The notes under the pieces are model-generated. The model did no database searches, had not been told where the DNA came from, and saw nothing but the letters and a program-made list of their open reading frames with translations. From Casuarina equisetifolia (lineage: Eukaryota; Streptophyta; Magnoliopsida; Fagales; Casuarinaceae): a stretch of 64,000 nt of DNA. Both the position numbers and the translations under genes were made by a program. Positions 24,801 through 38,433 of this stretch are shown here, one piece after another. The stretch is taken from assembly GCA_028551475.1 (NCBI GenBank), contig CM052356.1, positions 196,001 through 260,000 on the forward strand. Reading direction: 5' to 3'. How positions within the stretch are numbered: position 1 is the first letter of the stretch; the number at the start of each line of letters is the position of its first letter.

Positions 24801-27800
24801 ATGATGTCTTTGTACATATCTGCACCTTAAGAAATCAAAAGAAACTGATATTGAAGTGACTGGTAATAATTCCTTGTTAATTTATCACATGTATATACTT
24901 CGTGTCTTTGCCATTGATAATCTAGTACTTAAAATTTATTCTTGTTAGAGACTAATTAGTTTGTGCTTCTTTTCAAAATGCAGTAACTGAGGACTTCTCT
25001 TGTCCATTTTGCCTTATGGAATGCACAAGCTTTAAGGTGGATATCCATTTTGGGTTGTGCTTCTAATTTGGGTTCTGTTGGCAACCTCAATGGTTAATTG
25101 AAGTTGTAAATATTCAGTTTTTCTAGAGGCTGAAAGAGTTAAATCCGTTATTGTTGTTGCATTGAGGTGTGCAAGTTTTGAAAGAAAGATGGATTATTAA
25201 TATATCTTTTAAAAAATGTTAATGCCAAGAAATGTTCAAGATGATCATGCCACTGCTTATTTTTCCCATTAGTCCACCCATGCTAATTTGACCCACTTTG
25301 GAAATTATTATAAATGGCATTATAAATTGAAATGAGCATGTGATTAAGAACTATATGTGACATTGTAAATTTAAATTAGCATCTGAGTTTTTTGTTATGT
25401 GGTATGATAGTTGTTTATATTGGCAGAAATTGTCGCATTAACTTAATCTGCTTATTTTTCTCTCAGCACATGAGTTTCATCAAGTTTTCCTATCCTCTTA
25501 TCTTGGGACACCATTTCATTTATAAAAATTGAGTTTTCTCATGGAAGTATTGTTTGTTTCTTAAGTTTCTTGAAATGTTACTTAGTAACTTTTTGATTAC
25601 TTAGAAAATTATGTTCATTTTTGCTCGCAGGGTTTGCGGTATCATTTATGCTCTTCACATGACCTATTCAACTTTGACTTCTGGGTTGGTAGTTTGGAAA
25701 ATGTTGTCACTCGCTACTGCTTATTAAACAATTCTAAAAACGCTCTCAAGCAACATATGTTTTGTAGGTCACTGAAGAATATCAGGCTGTGAATGTCTCT
25801 GTTAAGATTGATATATTGAGGTCGGAGGTAATAACTTTATTTTCATCCTAGCGATAACCATGTTGCTTCTTTCATTTATATGGCTGATAAGAGCAACTCA
25901 TGAGGAACTAGGCAGGTGACCTTTTTTCTGATTTCCAATCTTCATGGAAGGATTTGTATGCCTTTGGGAACTATCATTGTGTTATTATGCATTTTTATCT
26001 GGATAACTGAGAACCGTGGGTGTTTTCTCTCTTAACCTTTTGGTTAAGATAGAGTGTGGATGCTGCTGCTAATCTTTATACATTTTTTTATGGACTTATA
26101 TGAGTACATTAGGTGATTCCAAAAGAACTCACGGGAGAAATGAAAGCGTAAGAACCCACTCAAAACATAATAAAAATAGAAACTTTGCACCATATGAACC
26201 AAAACCATAACCAGATGTGACAAAATTTCAAGTTTTGTTGACTAGATTCAGAAATGGCTGATTAAATTACGCCAAAAAAACTTAGGGTCCAAAGTTTACA
26301 TCTTTAAGGTCAAGGAAAACTTGCCCAAGAACAATGAACAACAGGATAAGAACAATAAGAACGAGGTAATAAGTAACCACTCCTAGGAAATCAACCTGTG
26401 CAATACAGAATATGCTTATTACTTCAAGAGAACCACCAAAGGACGTGTGAATTTACACCTACCATTTAATGGAAGTCGCTAAGGGATTCAGATACTAGAC
26501 ATGCTTATTGCTCATGATAATCACCATTAGATGCCAATGTGAACTTACACATGGAGGACTCATCCTCTAAGCCAAAAGCGAAACATTTCATAAATTAAAA
26601 AATTTGTTCAATAAGACTGAAAAACATGTCCTTTGTAGGTTAGATCATGGAATTTTCTACAAGCAAGGACCAAAGGAACTTCAAGATAAAAAGAAAGCGA
26701 CAAAAGACCAAATAATGACTCCTGTATTATTATGACTCGGCTGTTGGTGGCATCATAAAGATTGTCCATTTTGTTGCCTTAATGTGACAGATAAAAGATC
26801 ATGTGGAAATATTTCTGTGTGCAGATTGTAACTGCTGGAGTGGAGCCAAAGCTACAATCGTTCTTGTTTTGGTCTGTTTTTAGATTTTGAAACAGTTTAC
26901 AGCTTCTTCAAATTGTTTTTGTTTGTACTGAGGGATGAAGAGGTCAACTAATTGTATGTGCAGCTCAAGGCCACGAAAAATTCGGCGAAAGGACCTTTAT
27001 CAAAATGGAAAGCATGATAATATACAATTCCTGGAGCTGGACTCACCCACAACTGCTGGGGAAGGCATACAAAAAGGATTTCTGGACAGGGATGATGGTA
27101 AATTTATTCATTTATTTTTTGGTTGTTTTATGGTTGAGGATGATGTCAATAAATAATTTAAGATGCCTATTACTTGAAAACGAAAGTAATAAGTCATTTC
27201 TCATATCCATTCTACAACTTGTATTTACCATCTCTAAAAGCATGAGAAAAGTGTAGGGAAGAGGAGGAAATTAAAAACTTTTGTGAGATGTTTATGCTTC
27301 TTTTTTCTATTTTTCTATTTTTCTTCCTCTTATCCCCTGCTTCCAAGCTCGGTCCTTTAATAGTGTTGAATTATATGCCTCTGTAACCATGCGAGACTTG
27401 TGCAGTATGTCTGGATAGTTGTATCATGATTTTTAATCTCTACTAGCGTTGGAATAGTTAATCAAGTAGCCCATGTACTGAATTCTATTGATTTCTTTAC
27501 TGCACTTTGCCTGGAAAGGTTCTAGTTTTACTGGTGCTGCTGTCATTAGGACCTATGTCTGGCTGGTAAGGCAGTTAATGGCAGGCTATGAACAGTGTCT
27601 CATTTTATACTCGAATGAATTATGTGTAGTATCAGCTGATTGAAACAACAATTATTCCACAAAGATTAATTTTCGTTCATGTAAACTTGTTCACTATCTG
27701 CTAGATAGTCCATCTTCTATCACTTGCTAATGACTGCTGCTGTATGGTCAAAGCCAAGCTCAAAGTTTTTGACAAATACAATCCCCAAATTTTGATTGGG

Positions 27801-30800
27801 ATCTGAAATTTGCATTAGCTAGGTCTTTGTGGATCCACATTGGGGTTAGGTGCTGATATGTTCTACTAGAGAGGGTTAGGTTAAAAATTACAGTCCTTAT
27901 TTCTATCTTGTTTTCTTTTAAACATGTTGATGCATAGCACATTTGCAATATATGCTTGGACAAAGATCACCATTTGGTTCCATCTTCTTTCTATGGAGTC
28001 TGAAGCTTTAATTTGTGGATCAGATGTTCAGTCCTGTAGAGGTGAGAAGATTTCTAAGTCATTACCCAGTGAAAAGGAAATGCAGAATGGAAGGATCGGA
28101 GGAGCAAACTTTGGTCCTGACTGTCCTGGTGCCTCTGGGTGCATAGAGCGAGTTGCCTCCAGTTCTAATGTTCCTGGCGTTTCAATTGCCATGGCTCAAT
28201 CATCTGGGGACCCTGAATGTGTTAAATCACTATCTGGAAGTGATCCTACAGTGCCAGCCAAAGCAAGGAAATTAAGCATAGAGCGGTCTGACCCTAAAAG
28301 GTATGTCTATCCACATTATCTTTTGCATGGTGTCTTTCCAATACTCCGTTGTATTCCAAGGAATTCTTTATGTTTATTCCTTCTCTTTTGGTTTTTAGAT
28401 GTGGGTGTTGCTCATGTACACATTCTGTGCTAGGATTATGTCCCTTTACTGCACTTCTCTTATTTAACGAATTACTTACCAAGAATATAAACAAATTATA
28501 GATGACCTGTTGGAATACCAGAGGTGTTTCCCTAGCTCTTAAGTGGATCGGATGGACATCTTGCCTCTTAGTAATAAATTTGCTTTTAGACATGCCCTCA
28601 AATACGTGTACAAGTTGGCACATGATCTCCGTCTTCATTGTTAAAGTGAAGCATAAAAAAGAACAAAGTCTTCATTCTAATAACAGGAGAGAACGTCTTG
28701 TCATAATCAAACCCATAATTCTAAGTATAGCCTTTAGCAATTCACTGGGGTTTTAACCTGTCCACAGACCATTGGTGTTTAGATATTTCATTGTATTCCA
28801 TTTGCATACAACCCCTTGTTTCCTGTCATAATAATCAAAAGCTTAAACTTTACATGATTTTATGTTTAAAAAAAAAGAAGAAGGAAGTGGTAAACCTCTA
28901 TATCCTTTAAAAATACAGGGACTATCTTGATGCAGTTGCCTTTGTAAGAAATCATAATTTTCAGGCCTGCTGATTTGTTTCTGTACCTTTCACATCTTTG
29001 CTTTTTCAGCCGTGGACTCCTGCAGAAGCGACAGTTTTTTCACTCTCACAGAGTCCAGGTGATTACCATTTCTTATATTTTCTTTTTCTTAATCTATCTA
29101 CTTTATATGCTTGATTTATAGGATATGGATGCACATCCCACTCGTTGTGATTTGATTTTAACATCTGCTGAGTGTTACTGGCAATAATGGCTTTATTACA
29201 GTTAACATCTGAAGTTGTAGTTTTGTATCATTCTGTCTTTAGAACAATAGGCGATATGCAAATTAGGTTCTGGGGGACATATTTTGAATAACTCAGGCGG
29301 TATATTTTCCTACTAGCTTTTCTCTGTAAAGAGGTTAATTTTACAACGTGGCCAGCAGATGACCTATCGTAGACACTTTTATTTCAGATTTAATTTTTTT
29401 TGTTACATTCTTTCTGGGGTTTGCTCTTTTTTTTTTTTTTTGTGCTGCAAAATGTATAATGCACTGTGCATTCTCTTTCTGTCATATTTGCCTTTGAAAA
29501 ACAGCTTTTGGGGTTTTACTCATCCTGTTTTTGTTGCAATTGATTTTGTGTAATGCACTTCACTTCTTCTTTCTGTCATATTTTCCTTTGAAAAACAGTT
29601 GTTTGCTAGAAGTTTTCCCTCACAGACTTTGGCTTACAATAAAGGTGTATGGGATATATGCAAGGAATGGCTCGTAACAAGGGACTAAATTTTAAACCTT
29701 GTCTTGTCTTTTCTAGGAGAAATTAGTTTGGAGATTGTTCTTTCTTTTCCAGCTGTCTTTCTCAAGGTGTTTAGGGAGATTCTTGTTAAATATTTCCTAG
29801 CCATCTTTTCTTTCTGTCTGGAAATTTTTCAAACGAACTGCTTTGTACTACAGTATTTTCCGTCATGCATTTCCATTTTCAGCTCCTACAATATTTTTTA
29901 ATTGTGCTTTATGATTATCAGAGTTTTTACTTTCGGTTTACTCTCAGTGTAAGCTGATATTAGTGAATTTAGGTACTGAGCTTTTAAAAGGGTAGGTTCC
30001 TTGAGGAATAAGAGCACACAGATGGACTGCATATTTGCTCCAAATAAATTTGGATTTTATTTACTTGTAAATAGACATCAATGTCTAATCTTATGGTAAC
30101 ATCATTGTGAATGAGGTTTCAGTGCAATATTTGGTCCATAGCTACTAACCAATAGTTACAAAGATGTTAAGGTTGTCCAGAAAATTTGTTGTAATAGTAC
30201 TTTTCTACTTGATTGTTTATCATGAATGAGTCACATCTGACATTTTTCCACAGGTAATTGTGTTTCCCTGTTGGTTCTCTTTCCAGAAAAACCTATCCGT
30301 GTCTTGTGCACTGTGCAGGATATTAAAAAGAAATTTCAAATTTCTAGTTTGTTGAACATCTCTAAAGGGCTTGATTCTCCTTTCCAAGTTGCTACCGGAA
30401 GCTTTTACCATGTTGTGAATTTAGTTCTTTAACGGGGAAAAAAATATCTTTCATCTCAGAGTGCTGATTTTTTGTGCAAGTGTATATCACTTTTATTATG
30501 ATTTTTTGCCTCGCTTTATTGTAGTGGTAGTTTTGCCGAATAAGATTCCTTAATTTTTTTGTTTCACTTGGGGGACATAAGATAATAGTTGTTCTATTCA
30601 CATGTACCGTAGAACTCCTAATAACTTATGCATTCTATAATTTTTAAGAGAATATGGGTTACTAGTTTTATTTCTAATGCTATCTCAACTTTGTGCTTGA
30701 AGCCTATGGCGTTGGATCAAGTGCTTTCAGATCGTGATAGTGAAGATGAAGTTGATGATGAAATCGCAGACCTTGAAGATCGTAGGGTATGCAGGAGACT

Positions 30801-33416
30801 TCATGAGATTTGTGTTTCTTCTTTTTCTGATTTGTGGTTCTTGTCAATAACAGAACCTTTTATCCTAGCTTGGCCTTCCTTTTTTTCTTTTTTTTTCTCT
30901 TTGGTTTTCTTTTTCTTTTCAGTAGAAATCGTAGAACTCAGAATGCTGTTATATATGCTCCAACAAGAGTTCATTCAAGTTATTTCTCTTTTCTCAAAAT
31001 TCCCAAGTTGTGATAGTGATAAAAAGTGGTGATAGTTAAATGGCCTTATCAGTGGATTATCTGTGCCCAATTGACCTTTAGATTGACTAAAAGGAAAGAT
31101 AAATTCATAACGATGGTGAGACATGATGCCATTTCCTAAGATGTAACACATCTGAATAACTTGAATAGGATTCTACTTTATAACCTCCAAAGAGATATAA
31201 GCAACATTTTTTAGCTTAATGCAACAATTGGGAGTTGGAATCTTGTAAGAAGAATCTAAGTTATATAACGGGAGATGTTCTAAACTCTCTTGGAAGGATA
31301 ATAAAAATTGAGTTTGGCCCTTTTTTCTTTTGAATTTTTCCTTAAAACCTTGGTTAATGTGTAGTAAGCATCGTGCTTTTCAGAGAAAAGGGTCGTATTT
31401 TACTTTTATAGTGTTGATTTTCATAAAGTTGGGAATTAGACAAATCATTTTAATAGACTGGATTTTCTGTACCACTTGGTCAGTAAGTGAACGTAACTTT
31501 GGCTAAGTTTGTTATATGAGCTGTTTGAGTCAGATCAAGGGTGCTCTTGTTACCAAAATAGTATTACTGCCCCATTCCCTCCTTATGTTGTATTTGTACT
31601 CTTCATCTTTGTCCAATAATCATTACTGAATTTGTCCCCACCATAGATGATGTTGATGGGACTTGGCTTTGTCAGCTGCAAAGGAATTTATTAACTTTGG
31701 ATTGGTTTTGTACATCCTCTTTGTTTTGGATGAGCAAGCCCAAGTTGGTCTCATGAATTGATCGTTTTTCTTATCCACTTTTTGGACTCCGAAAGTAATG
31801 CCAAATTATTATGTTGCAGATGCTTGATGATTTTGTGGACGTTACTAAAGACGAAAAGAAGCTTATGCATCTTTGGAACTCATTTGTGAGAAAGCAGAGG
31901 TGCACAGCTTAAACCTTTTGAAGCATTATTTTCCTTTCAGGATGGAAATTCTCAAATAAAAAATGTCTATTGGTCCTCTGGCAGGGTGCTGGCTGATGGT
32001 CATGTTCCTTGGGCGTGTGAGGCATTTTCAAAGCTTCATGGGCAAGAGCTGGCCTCATCTCCACCTCTCTTCTGGTATCACTCTTGTATTATTTTCTCTT
32101 GATAATTTGAGTAACTTAAGTTCCTTCATTTTAATGCTCATGTAGCTTTCCCTAGTAAATACGTATGAAGATGAATTTCGTTTACTATGCTTAGGCTAAT
32201 GTTTTTGTGACACGAGTTTTGATGCACCTCTTCTTTTTCTTCTTGTTTTCTTAGACGGGGGGAGAGGGAAGGTTTTGCCTGGTGACTGCCCTATATATTC
32301 GATATAATTTTTATGTGTGCTCTGTACAATCTACACAGGACATTAATGGGATTACATCCTGGTAGTCGAACACTTTGGTCATCAAATGACTAAAATATAT
32401 TGGAAACAAAAGAAAGGAATTGTAGATTTTGGGCATACCCTTATACTTGGCTTTTGCTTTGGTTATTCCTTTTTCTTCTACAGATTTTTGACCAATAAAA
32501 AGTTTGTTCAAAAAAAAAAATTAATGCTTCAGGGAGAAGTAAAATTATTTAAACCATGTTTCAGATGAGGGGCTTTTGGAGGCATTTTATTTCTCTTTTT
32601 ATTGTTAACTTATACACAAAACAGTCGGTCTTTTTTCAAATAGGAGCTTGGCTTTTAGGTTTTTGGAAACCAAATGCTCCTATAGCAAAAGCCAATACTG
32701 ATGATGTTCAAATCATTTTATTTCTCTTCTTTCGTTTGTGAACAAAGAGACATTAAATTGCCTGAAGGAGATGCGTTCTAACGTTTTGCTACTGAATTTT
32801 TTAATATGCAACTTGAATAGTTCTCTTTCAAGTATTAGACTAGCATTCTCTTTGAACAACGTAGTTCTTTTTTGTCTCATTAAACTGTGATGACACCATC
32901 AAATACCTCACATTCATCTTCATGAATTTAGATGTTGCTATTAGATATATAGGTGCAGCCTGCATAATGATGAGAGCCCAAGCTCAGGGGTAATTGTAAT
33001 TATGTATGTATAGGGTTTCTCGTCTTATTTCTTGTATGGCAGAAAAACACTTTTGTAATCTTTTATCATCAAGTGTGAATAGGAGAAATACAGCCTATTG
33101 GCTTTCCGCGTATTTCAGATTTTCTCCTCTCAGATTTGGTACTTGCTGCACTCAGCTTGTAACAACGCTTGTCTTTTTTTTTTTTTTCCCCTCCCTGCTT
33201 CATTTCGTATTAATTGCATAATTTTAGTCAATTTTAGAAATGTCTGCCATTGGCTTATAAAATGATCGTGGGCCCAGGTGTTGGAGATTATTCATGATCA
33301 AACTTTGGAATCATGGTCTTCTTGATGCCCTTACAATGAACAACTGCAGTTTAATTCTTGAAAAATGCCAAGATGACGGATCGGGTGCTGTGAAAAACCA
33401 AAGGGCAGCTGACTAA
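21880..33416 (+). CDS. VRN2: VRN2-like Polycomb repressive complex 2 subunit (Su(z)12/EMF2 family)
   Basis: I assemble 14 coding exons: 21880-22005, 22359-22414, 24158-24222, 24984-25036, 25631-25684, 25768-25827, 26825-26871, 26964-27097, 28024-28300, 29010-29058, 30703-30786, 31820-31899, 31985-32074, 33278-33416. They total 1,314 nt with consistent phases and give 437 residues. The N-terminus MCRQNS and LLIYCKPVELYNIL are the family signature. A C2H2 finger uses C89, C92, H105, H110 (CPFC...HLCSSH). The C-terminal VEFS box (about 285-415) has QKRQFFHSHRVQ, PMALDQVLSDRDSEDEVDD, MLDDFVDVTKDEK, HLWNSFVRKQR and LFMIKLWNHGLLDA. The long central region found in EMF2 between the PSFLRRC block and the VIFNYRDSNN block is absent, as in Arabidopsis VRN2 (about 440 residues). 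The protein should scaffold PRC2 for H3K27 trimethylation, including vernalization-type silencing. A likely 5'-UTR acceptor (CTCTTGTTGCAG, ending 21836) suggests a spliced leader. The exon-9 acceptor is the least certain junction. Confidence 0.9.
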
Positions 33417-34032
33417 ACTCTTCAATTTAAAGAGTAGGAACATGATAAGGAGTAGGTCATAGATTTTGCTCTTTTTTTTTTCTTTATTTAACTTTTTTCC
33501 CACTATTCTTGCATATATATCATCATTTTTAGACAAGTGATAGAATTCATATTCTTTCACCTTGTTAGGTGCTGTATTCTTATTTAAGGCAGCCCTCCTT
33601 TGTTGAACTTTAGATGAGTTTAGACTTATTACAAGAAATTCTTACACAATATGTTACATATGAGTTCCTGTTTTCTTTTCCAAGCAAGAATGCGTCAATA
33701 AAAGAAAAAACATTTGGGCTACTTTGAGAAGACCCTGTAACGCACTATTGTCCGGTAGAAACTATACATTAAAAAGCAAGTGTGAATGGAATTAATAAAT
33801 AGGCCAACACAGCTGCAGCTCTTTTGCATTCATTATCTTCCTTTGAAAGGAATTGATGCAAAGGAAGCATGAATTGCATGCAAACCCCTAATTAATGCGA
33901 TGGCCTTTTGGTGAGCGTTACTTTCTTAGCATTGATGTCGCTTGGCCCTTGATTTAGGGGAATTCTGTCTTTCCACGGGAGTTCAGTCTTGGGAACGAGA
34001 AGTGCTCACAAGTTTCGTTGTTCTTTCCTATT
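33417..34032. other. 3' flank of the VRN2-like gene
   Basis: No gene is seen. This is AT-rich DNA presumably holding the 3' UTR. The retrotransposon starts 622 bases after the stop codon. Confidence 0.5.
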
Positions 34033-34037
34033 CTTTC
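34033..34037. repeat. Target-site duplication CTTTC, left copy
   Basis: CTTTC directly precedes the TG of the left LTR and is repeated directly after the CA of the right LTR (39808-39812). Five bases is the usual copia duplication. Confidence 0.9.
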
Positions 34038-34393
34038 TGTCAAAACACTTAAAAGGAGAGATAAATCTGCTCATTTCATTGATGAAGCAAAAATCCTATT
34101 ACGAATTTATTACAAAGACGGGTGAATGAATCCCGTGATGATTTCTAAAACAATCTATACAATGTCTATTTAAAGAAAATTTTTTTTGCATAAACAAGCA
34201 AATAGCTCCAGGTCTTGTCTCCCCATGTCGCACGTCGTCTTGCTGCCTAAGATGACTCACAGCAACTATTTTAGTAGCTGCTGCGCGTGCTGAAGGTACT
34301 GGTGATGTAGCCTCATACAGTAGCTGCTGTGTAGCTGAGCTAGTGGGGCAACTACTAGTGACGTAGCTGCCTTCCTAACCACATATCCAAACA
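34038..34393 (-). repeat. 3' LTR of the copia element (left end)
   Basis: 356 bp, TGTCAAAACACTT to ATATCCAAACA on the plus strand. It lacks a 12-bp segment present in the other LTR after CCTCATACAG. Confidence 0.93.
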
Positions 34394-34412
34394 TCCCCCC
34401 TCAAGCTAAAGG
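34394..34412 (-). other. Polypurine tract of the copia element
   Basis: On the minus strand, GCTTGAGGGGGGA directly abuts the start of the 3' LTR. This is the expected site and composition for plus-strand DNA priming. Confidence 0.85.
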
Positions 34413-34432
34413 TCGATAGGAATTAATAACAT

Positions 34433-35011
34433 TTAGCTTGCCGAGGAGATGTGCATGCTGGTTTGCTCCCAGAGCCTTCGTGAATACATCCGCTGGTTGA
34501 TCTCTAGTTCCAACATGGTGTGTTTTGATAAGCCATGCTTTATCTTTTCCCTGATGAAGTGACAGTCCACATCTATATGTTTGGTGCGTTGATGCACCAT
34601 GGGATTTGCCGATAGCTCCATTGCGGCCTTATTATCACAAAACAGAGTTACTGGTTGTGAGACTTCGATTCCCATATCTTTGAGAAGGCCTAGTAACCAA
34701 ATGATCTCACATGATGTGTAGGCCATAGCTCGATACTCTACTTTTGTAGAGGAGAGAGATACTACCACCTATTTCTTACTTTTCCAATATATGAGAGTGT
34801 CTCCAAGCATTATACAAAAACTTGCAACTGACTTTCTCTTAACCTTGCAAGTGGTGTAATCTGAGTTGTAGTAAGCCCTCATCTCATAACCCCCTGAAGT
34901 AGGGATGTGTAAACCTGTGCCTGGGCAGCTCTTCAAGTATTTTACCAATCTAGTAGCTGCTTCCCAGTGAGATTTCTTGGGTGAATGCATGAACTGGGCT
35001 AGGTTGTGCAC
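34433..35011 (-). pseudogene. Copia RNase H domain, interrupted
   Basis: Two frames separated by a TAG read the copia RNase H region: GYEMRAYYNSDY and CIMLGDTLIYWKSKK, then after the stop VVVSLSSTKVEYRAMAY and FCDNKAAMELSANPMVHQRT with KHIDVDCHFIREKI. The stop sits where family members have a Gln before the V-x-S-S-x-E motif, consistent with C-to-T decay. Confidence 0.9.
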
Positions 35012-35125
35012 AATATAGGAGATGTTAGGTCTGGTGACTATGAGATAGTTTAATTTCCCTATGAGCTGCTAATATTTGAGCGGTTCACTCAAAAGGGGGT
35101 CATCATCTCGAGGCACCTCAGCTCC

Positions 35126-35965
35126 CTAATTATGCTTAAATGTCGTCAATGATAAGTTGGTGTCCATAGGGTTGTCAACCAGTTCAGTGCCCCCAAGTCC
35201 CATTTCGTCAATCATCTCAAGAATGTACTTTCGTTGACTCAAGTGAATGCCTTTATCATCCTTAAGGACCTCAATTCCAAGAAAGTACTTGAGATCTCCT
35301 AAATCCTTAATATGAAAGATAGAATGTAGGTATTTCTTCAACTCTTGTATCCCCTCTATGTCGCTGCCTGTAATAAATATATCATCCACATAAATCATGA
35401 GAATGACAATGAAGTTACTTTTTTGTCAGACGAACAACGAGGTGTCATACATAGAGTTCTTGTAGCCAGCTGCGAGAAGTGCTTCTGTGAACTTTTCATA
35501 CCATTGCTTGGCTACTTGCTTGAGTTCATAAATAGACTTCTTCAACTTGTAAACCTTCCCGCTGCTTTCTGCGGAGTTTCCTAGTAGAGGTCGCATGTAG
35601 ACCTCTTCATCCAAATCTCCTTGCAAGAATGCATTGTTTACATCCATTTGGTGGATGTCCCATCTGTTCTGGGCTGCTAAGGAGAGAGTGCACCGAATGG
35701 TGATGTGTTTTACCACTGGAGCGAAGATCTCATGGTAGTCCACTCATTCCTTTTGGCTGTATCCTTTTGCTACCAACCTTGCTTTATATCTTTCTATTGA
35801 TCCATCAGCCTTGTACTTGATCTTGTATACCCACTTGCACCCAATGGGTTTTCTCCTCGGTGGTAGGTCTACTAGCTCCCATGTATCATTTGCCTCTAAT
35901 GCCTTAATCTCTTGTTCCATGGCTTCTTGCCACTTAGGATTGTCACCTGCCTCATGGTGATGCAT
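35126..35965 (-). pseudogene. Copia reverse transcriptase domain, interrupted
   Basis: Three frames cover the domain: [20 protein letters not shown] through GCKWVYKIK and [11 protein letters not shown], then a TGA, then VDYHEIFAPVV through QMDVNNAFLQGDLDEEVYM, then a frameshift, then MIYVDDIFITGSD with the YVDD catalytic motif. At least one nonsense codon and one frameshift make it non-functional. Confidence 0.92.
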
Positions 35966-36001
35966 TGGTTCGGTATCAATAGATATGAATGCAATGAAGT
36001 G

Positions 36002-37003
36002 CTAGTTATCCGATGGCAAATGGTCGTATGAGATGTAGGTTGAAAAAGGGTAAGCCGATGATTCTGTTTCTGCTACATGAATGGTAAGGCATACATAATC
36101 TTTTGACCATAAGGGAGGTCTGGTGTTTCTAGTGGAGCGTCGGGGGGTCATTTGTGGTTGTGGCTCGGATGAGGCCTCTGATGTGGGCGTAATGTCATCA
36201 TCTGAGAATATGTCTAGTGTGTTCGCTGAAGGTGGTGGTGGTATAGACATACGAGCTGATTCTGGCAAGGATGATGTGTTTGGTTGGTGGTTTATGGAAT
36301 CAGTGGGAGTGGGCATTGTATGTGTGTGATCAGGAGGTGCCTCATTATCATGCATTCTCGGATCCTCTGGAATGAACTTTATTAAAGGTGCCTGCATGGT
36401 AGAATGTGATTTAGCCCCTACTTGTGAAAATAGGAAGATGTTCTCATAGAACTTCACGTCCCGACTTACAAAAAATCTATTTTTTTCAGGGTCATGTAAT
36501 CTGTAACCCTTCTGACCATGAGCATATCCCATAAATATGCTAGGGATTGCTCGGGGGGCAAACTTGTCCTTTGGTCCTACTGTGGTGGCATGACACAAAC
36601 ATCCAAAAACTCTAAGGTGTGAGAATTTTGGTGATTTTTCAAAAAGTTTTTCGAATGGTGTGACTTCACCAAAAACTGTAGAAGGCATCCTATTGATGAG
36701 ATAGGTAGCAGTGAGTATGTACTCCCCCCAGAATTTGTCAGGAATTGAGCTCTGGAATTTCAGAGCTCACGTAACATCCAAGATATGACGATGTTTATGC
36801 TTTACCACATCATTCTGTTGAGGTGTGTGCACACATGAACTTTCATGTCGAATGCCATATGATATGAATAGTTGCTTTGTGTGATGATTGAAAAAATCAA
36901 GTGCATTGTCAGTTCTAATGCACTTGACTTCAATGTCAAATTGGTTTTTTACCAGGATAAGGAATTCCTCTAGTCGTGAATGAGTTTCACTCTTGGCTTT
37001 CAT
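36002..37003 (-). pseudogene. Copia integrase, interrupted
   Basis: Two frames carry the integrase core and C-terminal part: RTDNALDFFNHHTKQLF, HTPQQNDVVKHKHRH, then [19 protein letters not shown] and [13 protein letters not shown]. The family's Glu in the N-G-V-V-E-R-K-H segment is replaced by Lys, so one of the three catalytic acidic residues appears lost. A break separates the two frames near 36690-36770. Confidence 0.88.
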
Positions 37004-37087
37004 CAGAAATGTCCAAGTTCCTCGTGACCCATCATGATTGGGGATTTTATAAGGTCCCCAGACATCTACATGAATTAGGTCAAAAAT

Positions 37088-37912
37088 CTATTGCGCAGTA
37101 TGATCACGCGTAGGAAATGAATTGTGAGTTTGTTTCGCAAGTGGACAAATCATGCATGGCTCATATTGAGAGAATTTTGCAAATTTGAAATCAGAAATAT
37201 ATTGAAATTTTTCATCAGACATATGCCCAAGTTTGCAATGCCAAAGTTTGGAATTTAAAATATTACATGCCAACATAAAAGATAAATCATGTCCTGGAAG
37301 TTGTGATACATCATTTTTATCTGGACATGCAACAAAAAAATAAAGGCCATTTCTAACTCTACCAAGGCCTTTGACTTCACTCGTCCAAAGGTCTTGAAAG
37401 ACACAAAATTCAGCATAAAATATGATGCGACATCTATTTTCATGGCAAAATTTAGATGCAGAAATGAGATTGAACTTAAAATCATGAGAATATAATATTG
37501 TGTCCAATTTTAGTGTTTTGGATATGTTGGTGTTTCCAATATGTGTAACCAATGCACCATCACCATTTGGAAATTTAACTTTCCTAGATTTAGAAGCACA
37601 AGGCACAATCGATTTTAAGCATGGCAAATTGACAGTTATATGATCACTAGCACCTGAATCAATTATCCAACATTGATTTAAGGAATGTGATGTACTTGCC
37701 AAGTGGGCGTGATTGTCTTGATTAGTGTTCAGGAATTGCATGAACTTCTGGAAATTTGTCTTCGTGACGAAGGTTTGATCCGAAGCATCCGTCACCAGAT
37801 TGGCCTTAGCTTCTACTCTATAATTTTTGTGTCCCTGTGGAAAACCATGGAGCCTGTAGCATTCTTTTTTCTCATGGCCATATCCCTTGCAGTAGTCACA
37901 TTGGGGCCCCAC
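37088..37912 (-). pseudogene. Copia gag zinc knuckle, protease and pre-integrase zinc region
   Basis: A 274-residue open frame. The CCHC knuckle CDYCKGYGHEKKEC is at residues 5-18. The aspartic-protease motif WIIDSGASDHIT is near residues 81-92. The GAG-pre-integrase HHCC region (LWHCKLGHMSDEKF, then CMICPLAKQ) is near the end. It is the best-preserved part of the element. Confidence 0.92.
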
Positions 37913-38433
37913 TAAACAGTAGCATTCTTCTTTCTTATAGCCTTTTTTTCCACAGAAGGCACAACGGTCATTTTGCTCACCCTTAAATGACCTGTTGTTT
38001 CACGCTGCCTTCAACGTAAACGACATGTCGTTTGTTGTGGGCTGCATAAACGATGCATCTCCCACGATCTGTCATTCAGCGCCTGAGGAGGTTGTCCCCA
38101 TAGGTGCACCCATTGCAACAAGTCCCGCCTCGCCTCCTGAGCCTTTTGCGTCGACCCAATTTTTTACTGCAACAAATGTGAATTCACCGGTCGTCTTCCC
38201 CGACGAGCTCCGGCGGTATTTGGCCTTGTAAAGGATGGAATAAGCTTGCAAAAGGTCCGAGGGGGCTACATAATCAGAATCTGCTCTCTGATCGGTAGAA
38301 AATAGTCATTAAGGCCCCGAATAAACTGGAAAAATTTCATCTCTTCTTCATGCTCCTACCACTCTTCGAAGGACACCATTCTAGGGCATTTTAGCTCAAT
38401 CAAAGAGTTGAACTCGTTCCACAGCTGCTTCAA

